Part shown: one piece after another, positions 36,933 through 46,836 of the stretch | Position numbering within the stretch: position 1 is the stretch's first letter | How the letters are laid out: each line of letters starts with the position of its first letter | Source of the DNA: Spirosoma spitsbergense DSM 19989 | GTDB taxonomy: Bacteria > Bacteroidota > Bacteroidia > Cytophagales > Spirosomataceae | Length of the DNA: 64,000 bases | Direction of reading: 5' to 3' | Assembly (NCBI RefSeq): GCF_000374085.1 | Contig: NZ_KB893400.1 | Coordinates: forward strand, 46,754 to 110,753 | The notes under the pieces: model-generated | Databases searched by the model: none | What the model was told of the DNA's origin: nothing | Seen by the model: the letters and a program-made list of their open reading frames with translations, nothing else | Program-made: the position numbers and the translations under genes

Positions 36933-38630
36933 TTAGCGCCCGTATTGACTCCGACGAACAACTTGCCAGACGAAGCCAATAAGGCCGACCAGTGCCAGCG
37001 GGCCTAACAGGTTGAGCAACTGCCAGCCGGTACGATTGTCATCAACCCGAATTTTATCCAGCGGACGTAGGGTAACGGAACGGGAACGGGCGGTAATAAC
37101 GCCGTTCGGGTCAATTAGGTAGTCAATCGCATTCAGGGCAAAATCCTTGTTGGCGTACGTATTCCGTGTGTATCGGTCAAAGCCAAGCGGGTAGGGCATA
37201 TTACGCTTGTAATCGACATCATTGATAATTAAATCGCCGTCCGAACAAATGAGGATTCGGGATGCCGTGCCCTCAGCCCTGAACCCATTGGCACGCGGGT
37301 CGCCGGGGAGAATTCGATTGGCAAACAGCGATTGGAATTTTCCCTCGAGCAAACACCCAATGATGTGCGTCCCATCCGTATACGTGCTGGGGTCCGGTTG
37401 CTGACGGGCCTCATTGTACGAAATAAGGGCGGGTGTTTTCAGGATTTTAGTATAGGGTGAGGTTAGCAGCAGCGGTGTTTTCTGAATTAGCTGACCATCG
37501 CCACCTATAGACCGCACAGTATCCAGCGTACTGACAAACTTCCCCAGCACGGCATCGAGATTGCGAACAATGGGGTTTCCCGATGACCCAAAGTTGTTGA
37601 GCAATGGGTAGAACCGCCAGGGCACCAGTTGAATATTGGGTTTATCGCCCAGATTACCCACGTTGAGCGGAATGGCCGCACAATAATAATCCTTTACAAT
37701 ATCGCGGTTGATGCGCACGCCCCAGCGGAAAAATAAATTATCGAGGTTCAGGCTCAGGGGCTGAGCATACGTGCCTTCGTTATTGACACTATCGACCCGC
37801 TGCCCATCGACAAAAAACAGTGCCCGCCCGCCGTTGACGACAAACTGGTCCAGTTTGAAGATTTCTTCTTCCGAAAAAGCACTGTCAGGCTTGGGAACGA
37901 TGACCAGATCAAGACCCATAACAGGACCGGGCTTGGCTATATCGATAAAGAACAAATCGTATTGCTGTTGCACGGAAGCCAGCAGGTCAGAAAAACGGGA
38001 AGGGGGCACTTTCGTATGACTATATAATAAGCCAACCCGTTTGCGGTCTTCTTTGGTCTGGGTAAGCTTTTGGATAGCCGAAGCCAGCTGAAATTCAACG
38101 CCTTCGTAGGATTGGTTCAACTGTTCCTCTGCTGTAGCGGTTTTGTTTCCCTTTAGTAGTTGAACCGGCGTTTCCCGGCCTTTGTAGGAAACAATAGCAC
38201 CCGGAAAAACCAGTTTCTCCGTCCGTTTGCCGCCCTCGCTCGCGTAGAGGTTGGTAGGCAACAAACCTTTTTGCTGGAGTTTATCAATCAGTTTGTTCTT
38301 TTCATCGGTATTGGTAACGTCGTCCGGGTCGAGGAATCGATACGTGATTTTTTGATTTGCTTCGGCGAGTCCACGCTGGGCCTGAAACCCGTCCAGGGTT
38401 TCGCGAACTGCATTTTCGAGTCGCTTGAATCCGGGGGGTAAATCACCCGTTAGGTAAACGTCAATGTGTACATCATCGGGCAAGTTGGTCAGCAGGTGTT
38501 GCGTGGCGTCGGAAAGTGTAAAGCGCTTTTCCTGCGTGAGGTCGAGCCGAAAAAAAACGAACGCCGACAGTACATTGACAACCACTAGGGCAGCAATGAC
38601 AGTAAGCGTTCGCACAAGAGAAGATTTCAT
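36933..38630 (-). CDS. gldG: Gliding-motility ABC transporter auxiliary protein GldG
   Basis: GldG works with the GldF permease and GldA ATPase in Bacteroidota gliding; it is an inner-membrane protein with a large periplasmic domain. One N-terminal helix (LTVIAALVVVNVLSAFVFF) precedes LDLTQEKRFTLSDATQ, the usual opening, then VHIDVYLTGDLPPGFKRLEN, a GldG/IFT52-type domain with FVVNGGRALFFVDGQRV, and a closing helix LLGPLALVGLIGFVWQVV. Length 565 aa is normal. gldF is not next to it; the upstream neighbours on this strand are a small coiled-coil protein and lptD. It is convergent with nuoM with only 4 bases between stops and no terminator. Confidence 0.92.
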   Translation of the reverse strand: MKSSLVRTLTVIAALVVVNVLSAFVFFRLDLTQEKRFTLSDATQHLLTNLPDDVHIDVYLTGDLPPGFKRLENAVRETLDGFQAQRGLAEANQKITYRFLDPDDVTNTDEKNKLIDKLQQKGLLPTNLYASEGGKRTEKLVFPGAIVSYKGRETPVQLLKGNKTATAEEQLNQSYEGVEFQLASAIQKLTQTKEDRKRVGLLYSHTKVPPSRFSDLLASVQQQYDLFFIDIAKPGPVMGLDLVIVPKPDSAFSEEEIFKLDQFVVNGGRALFFVDGQRVDSVNNEGTYAQPLSLNLDNLFFRWGVRINRDIVKDYYCAAIPLNVGNLGDKPNIQLVPWRFYPLLNNFGSSGNPIVRNLDAVLGKFVSTLDTVRSIGGDGQLIQKTPLLLTSPYTKILKTPALISYNEARQQPDPSTYTDGTHIIGCLLEGKFQSLFANRILPGDPRANGFRAEGTASRILICSDGDLIINDVDYKRNMPYPLGFDRYTRNTYANKDFALNAIDYLIDPNGVITARSRSVTLRPLDKIRVDDNRTGWQLLNLLGPLALVGLIGFVWQVVRRSQYGR

Positions 38631-38683
38631 ACGGACTATAACGAAAGAACGCCTTATCCTATGCCTTCCGGCGCTGGTTTTCT

Positions 38684-38932
38684 TCAGTTCAACTGTTGAA
38701 AAGGAAGTTGGGCTATGTTTATCGCCCTGGCATCGTTTTTAATCGTTTGTAAGGATTCGATAAGCTCCGGGGCGATATCGAGTTCCTGCATCAGCCGATG
38801 CAGGCGGGTTTCCAGGTACACCAATCGGGTAATCATCTGGTTCATTTGCACGTCCTGCTGATCTTGCCGGGCCAGTAAATAATCGGCCTTTGCTTCCAGT
38901 TCATCCAGGCGTTTTTTTTCGTAGTTGGTCAT
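38684..38932 (-). CDS. Small coiled-coil protein of unknown function
   Basis: An 82-residue, charged, wholly helical protein without signal peptide. Heptad-like spacing of hydrophobic residues runs through LDELEAKADYLLARQ and MITRLVYLETRLHRLMQEL. It lies 53 bases before gldG and 108 bases after lptD on the same strand, so it may be carried in their transcript. No family recognised; it is accepted as a gene because of codon use, helical pattern and snug position. Confidence 0.6.
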   Translation of the reverse strand: MTNYEKKRLDELEAKADYLLARQDQQDVQMNQMITRLVYLETRLHRLMQELDIAPELIESLQTIKNDARAINIAQLPFQQLN

Positions 38933-39040
38933 GAGTGTTCGTTTAAAGATGGGTCATTACAAAAGCGGTAGTAAGGGCAAAATGCTACTTTTAAGACTAT
39001 TGGATTGCTTTTGGTCACGATACCAATCCTGGGTTGCCAG

Positions 39041-42000
39041 CTACCGTCCATAAAAACCACCGTTATCGTAGAAACTCCGGCGCCGACTCAGCTTAAGTTC
39101 CTGCAGAATAGAGGACCGGGCACGCAAATCGAAGGAGTAGTTGCCGGATCGGAAATTGTTTCCCGAATAAGGTGTCCAGTTAAACGCCATTTCCCAGCAG
39201 TGCAGGTCGCGGTTTATTCCGATTGTCGTTAGCGTCGGGCTTTTGAACACAAAATCATACCCGGTATTGATGGTTACTTTCCACTTGGGTGTCAGGCTTA
39301 GGTCGCCGGTTAGGGTCAACGCCTGTATTACCTGCGATTGTTGGGGCGTCAACTTCGTCAGACCAAACGTATAGCTGACATTCATGGACCAGGGCACATT
39401 AAAGTCAACGTATAATTCCGGGTTATTGTTGATGGCCTTCATCGTAGCGTCGGACGCGTTTGGGCTGGTTTTGGGCTTTTTCCCCTGCTTGGGGGCAAAC
39501 CGCGCGCTTAGGTAAGCCTGTAAGTTCGTCAGGCGAAGTAATCCCTGCCCGGCCTGAAACGCATACAGATTAGGCACTCGAATGAACTGCTGATTGACAT
39601 AGGGCACTTCCGCATTCAGCGCCTGAATGGAAGGAGAATAAGATAGGGGCGTTAAGATACTGGACGTGGTGGGGAAGTAGTACTGTGCCTGACCACCGTA
39701 GCCCCGGTACGCGTAGGGGTCGAAGGTGGAAGAAAAGTTAAAACTGATGTTTTTGAAAATCTGCGTGTTGGCACTGACGGCAATGGGCGATAACTTGTAG
39801 TCGGGAGCCAGCAGGTTATAACTTCCGTTAAGGCTCAGGTTGTCGAAAATTGGAATCTTTTTAAACTCCTGCCCCGCCGAATCACTTCGGGTTCGAACTT
39901 TCATTTCCAGTTGATTGACTATCCCGAACGAGATAAATGCTGACTGCGTACTAGATGCACCGCTACTGCCCCCGCTGCCATCCACCCCCCGGAATACGGA
40001 AATAGTCCGGCGGTAGAGGGGTAAATTGGTCAGTGGTCCTTTTGCATCCAGCACAAAAAACTGTCCGAATGAGGGATTGGTAAAATCTGGTACGTAGCTA
40101 AACGAAATAGACGGGGCAACGGTGTGCCGAATGGCTTCAATCCGCTTGCTGCGGATGAAATAAGTGCCGTAGAATCGGGTGTTCATACTGGCATTGACCG
40201 AGAAGTTGTAGGATGGGAAGAAACCCCGAACGGTGTCAATCTTTACATCGTTGTGGGTGGCGTTATACTCCAGGTCGGGGCGTAGCTTCTTGCCGTATAT
40301 ATTGCCCTGGAGCGAGAAGCCCGGTGTAACGTTTATGTACCGTAGTAACTTGATGTTGGGCAGCGAAATGGGAATGCTGTAGCGGGCCTGTACCACGCGG
40401 TTCGCAAAGATTTGACTGGCATTTTCCAGGCTGAATGCAATCAGGTTCGGGTCGGCCTGAACGATGCCCAGCCGTAAATTAGTGGATCGGGTAATACTGT
40501 CCTGAATGCGCTGAAGACTGCTGATCGTCGTTAAATTGGTAACGACCGGAAAGCCAAGCCCGGTCGTGTCGATCTGCCGCCGGATGGTATTATTCACGGC
40601 AAAAGATCCGCTCACGTCAAGCCCGACCCGGAAGCTTTCGTACCAGCGGCCCGAACCGCCTTTGAGCGCAAAAGGGGAGATCTGGTTGAGACCAAAGTTG
40701 AAATCAGTCGACACATCGGTTTTGCCATTTTCCCGAACCCCCGTTTGCTGGTTTACCTGACCAAACTGCTGGTTGACCCGCACATTGGCCCCCGCCCGAA
40801 CGTACTGCCCAAAGCTACGGCTGTACTGCACGGAGGAACCAGCCACGTTGGAAATGTAGGACTGGGTACTATAGGAGTTAAACTGGTTATAGCTATTGCT
40901 GCTGACGTTCACATTGGCTGAAAAACTCCCCCGGCCACGGGGAACCGGCGAGTGCGACCAGGTAAAGGAAAAGTCATTACGTGCCTTCTGCGTCGTATCG
41001 ACCCGGTCGCCGGAGCGGTTTCGATTGAACTGCAGGTTGACCCCTCCGCTATACCGGTACCGCTTGTTGTAGGCGGATGACAGGCCTAGTCCCCAGCTTC
41101 CGCGTGAGTAAATCTGCCCTTTAAATTGCAGGCCCAGGTTTTCGTTAACGGCCCAGTAATAGCCTCCATCACGCAGGTAAAATCCCCGCCCATTTGGTTC
41201 TTCCCCATATTGCGGAACAATAATGCCGGATACCCCGATTTCCTTTTGCTTCGGAAACGGAAAAAAGCCGAAGGGTAACCCAATAGGTAATGGAATCTGA
41301 TTGATAACCAGGTTGAACGGACCAGCTACTACCTGTTTGCCATGAATGACCTTCAGTTTACTGGCGTTGATGTGGAAGTGGGGAGTCGCCAGATTACAGG
41401 TTGTGTATATCGCTTTGCCGATGTACAGATTATCTTCGTCGTCCTTCTTAACCGTTTGCCCCCGGATATTTCCTTCGCCCTGCTGCGTAATAACGCCCTG
41501 AATCCTTCCCTTTCGGGATTTGAAATTATACCGAATCTCTTTCGCGTCGTACTTCCCGTCGCCATCCGAAAAAATTGGCCGACCGATTAACTTTTGTATG
41601 GTTGAATCATAACGCCCTTTCGCGTATACCTCATTGGTAAGGTAATTCATGCGGATATAGTCGGCTTTGAGCGAAATATCGCCGTAGTCGACACTGGCCT
41701 CGCCGAATAACTCAACCGTCTGTCCATCAGCCGCGTAGATGGTAGAGTCTTTGGCCTGATAATTGACAGTTGTTTTGAAATCATCAGTTGTTTTCACCGA
41801 ATCGATCTGTACGGAGTCGATAGTGGCAACCGTAGCGGTAAGGTTTTGCGGGCGGACAATATTCGGCGAAACGATACCTAACTTACCGGCTTTAGGTTTT
41901 ACCAGCACCGGCTTCGATGGAATGGCCGCAACTTTTTTGTCGGTAGCCAGTGTCGTTGTGGGTCGGGTAGGGCTGATTGGTGTTGTAGGCGGTGAATAAG

Positions 42001-42805
42001 GAACCTCCTGAGCGGGGACCGTAGCCGGAGGAATACCACCCTTCGATGGATTAACGGGTAAGGGCTTGGCCTGCACTACCGATGGGGTAACAGGAATCGG
42101 CGTAGGTTTTGTCGCGACCTGTTTTTGAGACGGAACCGTTTGGGCCGAGTCTTTTATCGCAACCCGTACTACCGGTGTATAGGGAAGAACCGTTACTGGT
42201 TTGACCAGACCGGGGGATAAGGAAACGGGTTTGGGAAGTGGCGTGCTTACCCGTTTCGGCAGTAGACGACTGATCTGAATCTCCTTTACTGATTCGCGTT
42301 GGCTGGACGTATTGGAGACAATACGTATCGAGTCGATATTGACGGGAATAATGGATATAGACTTAACTAAGTTGATAGACACCGGCGGAATACGCACCAG
42401 AAGTGGCCGTACACGTTTAGGTGTCAGTGCTGTAACCTTTATTACCTGTCTCTGTTCTGTCAGGCGTATGGAATCACCCGTGGTAATTACCTTCTGTATC
42501 AGGAGGGAATCGGCATTGGGCGGGCGAACGACTACGTTGGGTGGACGAACAATTACATCGTTAGGAGGTATAGTATTAGATGGTACGGTGTTTTTATTGG
42601 ATGGGGTGGGCCCCAGCCGACCGGGGACGGAATTAGGCCGGTTGAGTTCGCGCTCCAGCTCGCTTTCCTGCGGTGTTCGGGTTGGTTTTGGTGTAGTGGT
42701 AGTAGATGATGGTTTACTCTGCCCTGATGCACCCAACGCGATGAAGAGTAAGGCAATGCAAAACGTTGCACTCCTTTTACCTGTTCGTGCCAATAAGTGC
42801 CACAA
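39041..42805 (-). CDS. lptD: LPS-assembly outer-membrane protein LptD with Pro-rich N-terminal extension
   Basis: Outer-membrane translocon that inserts lipopolysaccharide in the outer leaflet. The OstA/LptA-like jellyroll begins about residue 340 (VELFGEASVDYGDISLKADY, DYIRMNYLTNEVYAKG) and the large barrel follows, with the lectin-like family landmark PIGLPFGFFPFPKQKEIGVS and FYLRDGGYYWAVNENL. Ahead of it are about 300 residues rich in Pro, Thr, Val and Ser, probably a flexible periplasmic linker. The reading frame extends to an ATG at 42889, but a signal peptide (RSATFCIALLFIALGASG) sits far inside that version and a promoter for the divergent gene overlaps it; TTG 42805 or 42793 gives a normal signal peptide. 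Start is thus uncertain. Confidence 0.85.
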   Translation of the reverse strand: MWHLLARTGKRSATFCIALLFIALGASGQSKPSSTTTTPKPTRTPQESELERELNRPNSVPGRLGPTPSNKNTVPSNTIPPNDVIVRPPNVVVRPPNADSLLIQKVITTGDSIRLTEQRQVIKVTALTPKRVRPLLVRIPPVSINLVKSISIIPVNIDSIRIVSNTSSQRESVKEIQISRLLPKRVSTPLPKPVSLSPGLVKPVTVLPYTPVVRVAIKDSAQTVPSQKQVATKPTPIPVTPSVVQAKPLPVNPSKGGIPPATVPAQEVPYSPPTTPISPTRPTTTLATDKKVAAIPSKPVLVKPKAGKLGIVSPNIVRPQNLTATVATIDSVQIDSVKTTDDFKTTVNYQAKDSTIYAADGQTVELFGEASVDYGDISLKADYIRMNYLTNEVYAKGRYDSTIQKLIGRPIFSDGDGKYDAKEIRYNFKSRKGRIQGVITQQGEGNIRGQTVKKDDEDNLYIGKAIYTTCNLATPHFHINASKLKVIHGKQVVAGPFNLVINQIPLPIGLPFGFFPFPKQKEIGVSGIIVPQYGEEPNGRGFYLRDGGYYWAVNENLGLQFKGQIYSRGSWGLGLSSAYNKRYRYSGGVNLQFNRNRSGDRVDTTQKARNDFSFTWSHSPVPRGRGSFSANVNVSSNSYNQFNSYSTQSYISNVAGSSVQYSRSFGQYVRAGANVRVNQQFGQVNQQTGVRENGKTDVSTDFNFGLNQISPFALKGGSGRWYESFRVGLDVSGSFAVNNTIRRQIDTTGLGFPVVTNLTTISSLQRIQDSITRSTNLRLGIVQADPNLIAFSLENASQIFANRVVQARYSIPISLPNIKLLRYINVTPGFSLQGNIYGKKLRPDLEYNATHNDVKIDTVRGFFPSYNFSVNASMNTRFYGTYFIRSKRIEAIRHTVAPSISFSYVPDFTNPSFGQFFVLDAKGPLTNLPLYRRTISVFRGVDGSGGSSGASSTQSAFISFGIVNQLEMKVRTRSDSAGQEFKKIPIFDNLSLNGSYNLLAPDYKLSPIAVSANTQIFKNISFNFSSTFDPYAYRGYGGQAQYYFPTTSSILTPLSYSPSIQALNAEVPYVNQQFIRVPNLYAFQAGQGLLRLTNLQAYLSARFAPKQGKKPKTSPNASDATMKAINNNPELYVDFNVPWSMNVSYTFGLTKLTPQQSQVIQALTLTGDLSLTPKWKVTINTGYDFVFKSPTLTTIGINRDLHCWEMAFNWTPYSGNNFRSGNYSFDLRARSSILQELKLSRRRSFYDNGGFYGR

Positions 42806-42821
42806 AATAAAGTAGCCTTTT

Positions 42822-42849
42822 TTTGAGTTTATTAAAAAAATTATATTTG
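42822..42849 (+). promoter_or_regulatory. Candidate Bacteroidota promoter for the amidase gene
   Basis: TATATTTG (42842-42849) matches the -7 box TAnnTTTG, with TTTG at 42822-42825. The spacer (16 bases) is shorter than the usual 19 or so. Transcription would begin near 42856, some 90 bases before the chosen amidase start. The AT-rich site lies between the divergent lptD and amidase genes. Confidence 0.45.
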
Positions 42850-42947
42850 CCAATATATCGTTAAGTCTATGACTTACAAAGGTATCCACGAACCGCTATT
42901 CTACTACCGCTTTGAAACGTTTTCCGCTGTTAAAAATTATTAAACGA

Positions 42948-43811
42948 ATGCGTTATCCAACTCCCGGAATAATGAAAACTCTGGTGTTGGCAGTGATGCC
43001 TTTACTCGCCCTGAAAACACCTGTTTCTCTGGTCGATGGTCTGACTCAGGACACGGTTCGCCGGGCCGAATCCCAGGAAACGAATCAGTCCCCAAGTATA
43101 CCTAATCAACTTAGGACGGTGGTACTCGATGCGGGTCATGGCGGAAAAGACCCAGGCACGCATGGACGGTACGTTAAAGAGAAAAACATCAATCTTGAGC
43201 TTATCCTGCAACTGGGCCGGAAAATAAAGCGTAATCACCCGGATATTAGGGTAATCTACACCCGCTCTACTGACCATTTCGTTGATTTATACGAGCGGGG
43301 AGCCATTGCCAACCGGAACCGGGCCGACCTGTTTATTTCTATTCACTGCAATGCAAGTCCGTCAAGCAGTCAGGTGCATGGCACCGAAACATACACGTTA
43401 GGATTGCATCGAACGGAGCGTAATCTGGATGTTGCCCGGCGTGAGAATGCGGTAATCCTTCAGGAAAAAAATTACCAGCAAACCTATAAAGGCTTTGACC
43501 CCAATTCGCCGTTGGCCACCATTATGCTGGCCAATTACCAGCACGCTTTTATGGGTAGCAGTATCAACTTTGCCCAAAAAATAGAGCAAAGCTTCCGGCG
43601 TAATGCAGAGCGGAGGAGCAACGGTGTAAAACAGGCTGGTTTTATTGTACTCTGGAAGGCAACGATGCCCAGTGTTTTAATTGAGAGTGGTTATTTAACC
43701 AACCCTGCCGAAGAAAATTTCCTCCGGTCAGGAGATGGGCAGGAAGAAATTGCGGAGGCTATCTACAAAGCATTTGACCGCTATAAAGAGGAAATCGAAG
43801 CCGGGGGATAA
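42948..43811 (+). CDS. N-acetylmuramoyl-L-alanine amidase (Amidase_3)
   Basis: Zinc amidase that cuts peptide stems from peptidoglycan in the periplasm. An N-terminal hydrophobic segment (KTLVLAVMPLLALKTPVSL) serves as signal. The fold shows VVLDAGHGGKDPG (first zinc histidine), the zinc glutamate in KEKNINLELILQL, DLFISIHCNASPS (second histidine) and the catalytic glutamate in SVLIESGYLTNPAEE. Starts at TTG 42912, ATG 42948 and ATG 42972 are all in frame; 42948 leaves a short basic stretch before the hydrophobic core. It stands next to lptD and an MCE protein, an envelope-building neighbourhood. Confidence 0.92.
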   Translation: MRYPTPGIMKTLVLAVMPLLALKTPVSLVDGLTQDTVRRAESQETNQSPSIPNQLRTVVLDAGHGGKDPGTHGRYVKEKNINLELILQLGRKIKRNHPDIRVIYTRSTDHFVDLYERGAIANRNRADLFISIHCNASPSSSQVHGTETYTLGLHRTERNLDVARRENAVILQEKNYQQTYKGFDPNSPLATIMLANYQHAFMGSSINFAQKIEQSFRRNAERRSNGVKQAGFIVLWKATMPSVLIESGYLTNPAEENFLRSGDGQEEIAEAIYKAFDRYKEEIEAGG

Positions 43812-43973
43812 ACCCATATAACCAGGGTGCTTCTTTAGTGCTGTTCTCTTACCTTCAGGGCAACCACTCATACGAAAATCGCCGATTTTTGAGACAAACA
43901 ATCCCGAAAGTTGGTTATACCGACAAACAAACGGAATGGTGTTGCCTCGCAGGTGGCTTACCTTCACACACGC

Positions 43974-44972
43974 ATGAAAGTTTCTCAGGAAGTAAAAGTA
44001 GGCTTATTGGCTGTTGGCTCGCTGATGATGCTCTATTTTGGGTTTCGCTTTTTAAAAGGTTCGGATTTCTTTTCCTCCAATCATACGTATCAGGTTATTT
44101 ACGACAATATTGATGGATTGACCGCTTCTAACCCGGTTCGAATCAATGGTTTATCGGTTGGCCGGGTAAAGACCATCGAAATCCTACAGGACCAGAACAA
44201 CAAGTTACTGGTTACACTGGACCTCAATAAAAATATACGGGTAACAAAAGGGACAGAAGCGATTCTGGCTGACAACGGACTGTTGGGCGGTAAAGAGATT
44301 TTGCTGAATATCAAAGCAGGCCAGCCGGACCTGGAAGAGGGTGGTATGCTGGTCGGTACGAAAGAAACGGGACTAACCTCGCTGATCCGGGAAAAAACAC
44401 TCCCGGTACTGAATAACGTAGACTCGCTTACCTACCAATTGAACCGGGTTGTGGCCCAGTTCGACCAGACAGGGGCCGTATTAAAACAGACACTCCGCAG
44501 TGCCGATGCGGGTATGAAGACCCTCGACCTGACTGTTTCCGAAAACCGGGCTGGCTTGCGGGCTACGCTGGCTAGTGTAAATAATCTGGCAAATTCACTG
44601 GCGGAAACAGAAAAGCAGCTTAATCCAATTTTGAGTAAAATGGATACGTTTGCCGACTCACTCCAGGGGCTGCAGATGAAACAGACGTTGCTCACGGTGA
44701 ATAAAACAGTGGGTAATTTGCAGCGGATGCTGAGTGACATAAACAATGGCCGGGGGTCGTTAGGTAAGTTAGCTTCCGACGAGGCCCTATACCGGAACGT
44801 GAACGCCACCACTATGAGCATGGAGCGACTGCTGCGCGATCTGCGTGAAAACCCGAAGCGGTACGTGCATTTCTCCCTGTTCGGTCGGAAGAATAATAAG
44901 TTGCCGGGCGAAACGGATACGCTGTTTTTAGCCGCACCGTCCAAAGTCATGGCGCCTGACTCGGTGAAGTAG
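43974..44972 (+). CDS. MlaD/MCE-family lipid-transport protein
   Basis: Single-pass inner-membrane protein (332 aa) with one MCE domain; relatives carry phospholipids between membranes with an ABC transporter. The sequence shows KVSQEVKVGLLAVGSLMMLY (membrane helix), FRFLKGSDFFSSNHTYQVIY, then the MCE core YDNIDGLTASNPVRINGLSV and GLLGGKEILLNIKAG. A long helical tail with periodic Leu/Thr (about 145-290) follows, as in MlaD-like tunnel proteins. An in-frame start at 43911 would add 21 poor residues. No permease or ATPase gene adjoins. Probably co-transcribed with the amidase 162 bases upstream. Confidence 0.88.
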   Translation: MKVSQEVKVGLLAVGSLMMLYFGFRFLKGSDFFSSNHTYQVIYDNIDGLTASNPVRINGLSVGRVKTIEILQDQNNKLLVTLDLNKNIRVTKGTEAILADNGLLGGKEILLNIKAGQPDLEEGGMLVGTKETGLTSLIREKTLPVLNNVDSLTYQLNRVVAQFDQTGAVLKQTLRSADAGMKTLDLTVSENRAGLRATLASVNNLANSLAETEKQLNPILSKMDTFADSLQGLQMKQTLLTVNKTVGNLQRMLSDINNGRGSLGKLASDEALYRNVNATTMSMERLLRDLRENPKRYVHFSLFGRKNNKLPGETDTLFLAAPSKVMAPDSVK

Positions 44973-45009
44973 CCATTGCCGTTGACCGTATCATTACGTA
45001 AAAGACCTT

Positions 45010-46620
45010 ATGCAAACCCTGCTCGATGAACTTGCTCAGCGCACGACAAAAACACAACTGGGCGGAGGCCAAAGAAAAATTGATGCCCAGCACGAAAAGG
45101 GTAAACTAACGGCCCGCGAGCGAATTGACTACCTAACAGACTCCGAGAAGCCGTTTGTTGAAATAGGCTTGTTTACCGGCGAAGGCATGTACGCCGAACA
45201 TGGTGGATGCCCATCCGGTGGTGTTGTTGTGGGCATTGGTTACGTATCGGGACGGCAATGCGTAATCGTGGCAAATGATGCGACGGTGAAAGCCGGTGCC
45301 TGGTTTCCAATTACGGCCAAAAAGAACCTCCGGGCGCAGGAAATAGCCATGGAAAACCACCTGCCCATTATTTACTTGGTGGATAGTGCGGGTGTTTACC
45401 TCCCCTTGCAGGATGAAGTTTTTGCCGATAAAGAACATTTCGGACGTACGTTTCGGAATAATGCGCACCTTTCGGCAATGGGCATTTTGCAGGTGGCGGC
45501 TATTATGGGCAGTTGCGTAGCCGGTGGGGCTTACCTGCCCATTATGTCGGACGAGAGCCTGATAGTAGAGGGCACGGGGTCTATTTTTCTGGCTGGTCCT
45601 TACCTGGTAAAAGCGTCTATTGGCGAAGATGTCGACTCAGAAACCCTTGGCGGAGCCACGACCCACACGGATATTTCGGGCGTAGTCGATAATAAATACC
45701 CCGACGATAAAAGCTGTCTGGACGCTATCAAACGCATTTTTGATAAGTTAGGTCATCACGAAAAAGCGGGTTTCGACCGGGTTGAGCCAGCCTTACCCAC
45801 TAAGAACCCGCACGATATTTTCCAGATTCTGCCTGCCGACCGCGTGAAACCCTACGATATGCAGGAAATTGTGGATAGGCTGGTGGACAACTCTGAGTTC
45901 GATGCGTATAAGCCCGACTATGGTCAGACGCTTCTGTGCGGCTACGCCCGAATTGACGGCTGGGCCGTTGGCATTGTGGCTAATCAGCGTAAAGTGGTAA
46001 AAGCAAAAGGGCGAACGGGCCAGCCAACCGAGATGCAGATGGGCGGGGTTATCTACGGTGATGCGGCCGATAAAGCCGCCCGCTTCATCATGAATTGTAA
46101 CCAGAAGCGGATTCCGCTGGTGTTTTTGCAGGATGTGTCAGGCTTCATGGTGGGTAGTCGGGCCGAGCAGGGCGGAATTATTAAAGACGGGGCCAAAATG
46201 GTGAGTGCCATGGCCAATTCTGTGGTGCCTAAGTTCACGGTCGTTATCGGCAATTCGTACGGAGCGGGTAATTACGCCATGTGCGGCAAGGCCTACGACC
46301 CTCGCCTGATGCTGGCCTGGCCAACGGCACAAATGGCGGTAATGAGCGGGGCTTCTGCCGCCAAAACGTTACTCCAGATTCAGGTAGCATCCCAAAAAGC
46401 AAAGGGGAAACCCATGACTCCGGAGGAAGAACAGGCGCAACTGGATAAAATTACCGATCAGTACAACGCACAGCTTTCTCCTTATTACGCGGCCGCCCGG
46501 CTTTGGGTCGATGCTATTATTGATCCGCTCCAGACCCGCCAAATCCTGTCAGAAGGTATTGTTGCTGCCAACCACGCCCCCATCACAAAGGCGTATTCGG
46601 TAGGGGTGATTCAGACGTAG
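45010..46620 (+). CDS. Acyl-CoA carboxylase beta (carboxyltransferase) subunit, methylcrotonyl-CoA type
   Basis: Carboxyltransferase that moves CO2 from carboxybiotin to an acyl-CoA. The N-terminal crotonase-like half has GKLTARERIDYLTD, GGCPSGGVVVGIGYVSGRQC, VDSAGVYLPLQDEVFADKEH and IMGSCVAGGAYLPIMSDE; the second half has PLVFLQDVSGFMVGSRAEQG and GNSYGAGNYAMCGKAYDPR. LPLQDEVF followed by HFGR is the pattern of methylcrotonyl-CoA carboxylase beta rather than propionyl-CoA carboxylase, which would put it in leucine breakdown. Length 536 aa is typical. The biotin-bearing alpha subunit is not in this window. It meets a minus-strand gene stop to stop with no gap. Confidence 0.9.
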   Translation: MQTLLDELAQRTTKTQLGGGQRKIDAQHEKGKLTARERIDYLTDSEKPFVEIGLFTGEGMYAEHGGCPSGGVVVGIGYVSGRQCVIVANDATVKAGAWFPITAKKNLRAQEIAMENHLPIIYLVDSAGVYLPLQDEVFADKEHFGRTFRNNAHLSAMGILQVAAIMGSCVAGGAYLPIMSDESLIVEGTGSIFLAGPYLVKASIGEDVDSETLGGATTHTDISGVVDNKYPDDKSCLDAIKRIFDKLGHHEKAGFDRVEPALPTKNPHDIFQILPADRVKPYDMQEIVDRLVDNSEFDAYKPDYGQTLLCGYARIDGWAVGIVANQRKVVKAKGRTGQPTEMQMGGVIYGDAADKAARFIMNCNQKRIPLVFLQDVSGFMVGSRAEQGGIIKDGAKMVSAMANSVVPKFTVVIGNSYGAGNYAMCGKAYDPRLMLAWPTAQMAVMSGASAAKTLLQIQVASQKAKGKPMTPEEEQAQLDKITDQYNAQLSPYYAAARLWVDAIIDPLQTRQILSEGIVAANHAPITKAYSVGVIQT

Positions 46621-46836
46621 TTACTTGCCGCATTCTCCTTGCTTTACAACTCTGATCCCGTAACCCTCAGCGAAACAGGCGTTTCCGTACGTTTTTCCGT
46701 TACAACCACATACGGGCTGGTATATTAACGTACACAAACGACCATCACTGGGTTTTTCTACACAATCCGGGTCAACTTCCTTGTGGCAGCCAGCCCCGAT
46801 GGTAAGCCAGAAAGCCAGTATAACTATGTGACGCAT
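46621..46836 (-). CDS. Small Kazal-type lipoprotein
   Basis: A 71-residue lipoprotein. With ATG 46836 the chain begins MRHIVILAFWLTIGAGC, a clear signal with lipobox cysteine at residue 17. The mature part has the Kazal pattern CTLIYQPVCGCNGKTYGNAC and a last Cys near the end; Kazal domains inhibit serine proteases in eukaryotes, and bacterial ones are mostly uncharacterised. The frame also runs to an ATG at 46896, but that would bury the signal peptide and the extra 20 residues are only the arms of a perfect inverted repeat. It follows the cytochrome c gene on the same strand. Confidence 0.8.
   Translation of the reverse strand: MRHIVILAFWLTIGAGCHKEVDPDCVEKPSDGRLCTLIYQPVCGCNGKTYGNACFAEGYGIRVVKQGECGK

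Noticed and set aside
42312..42815. 167-codon plus-strand open frame within lptD
   Set aside because: Antisense of the Pro/Thr-rich N-terminal region; low complexity.
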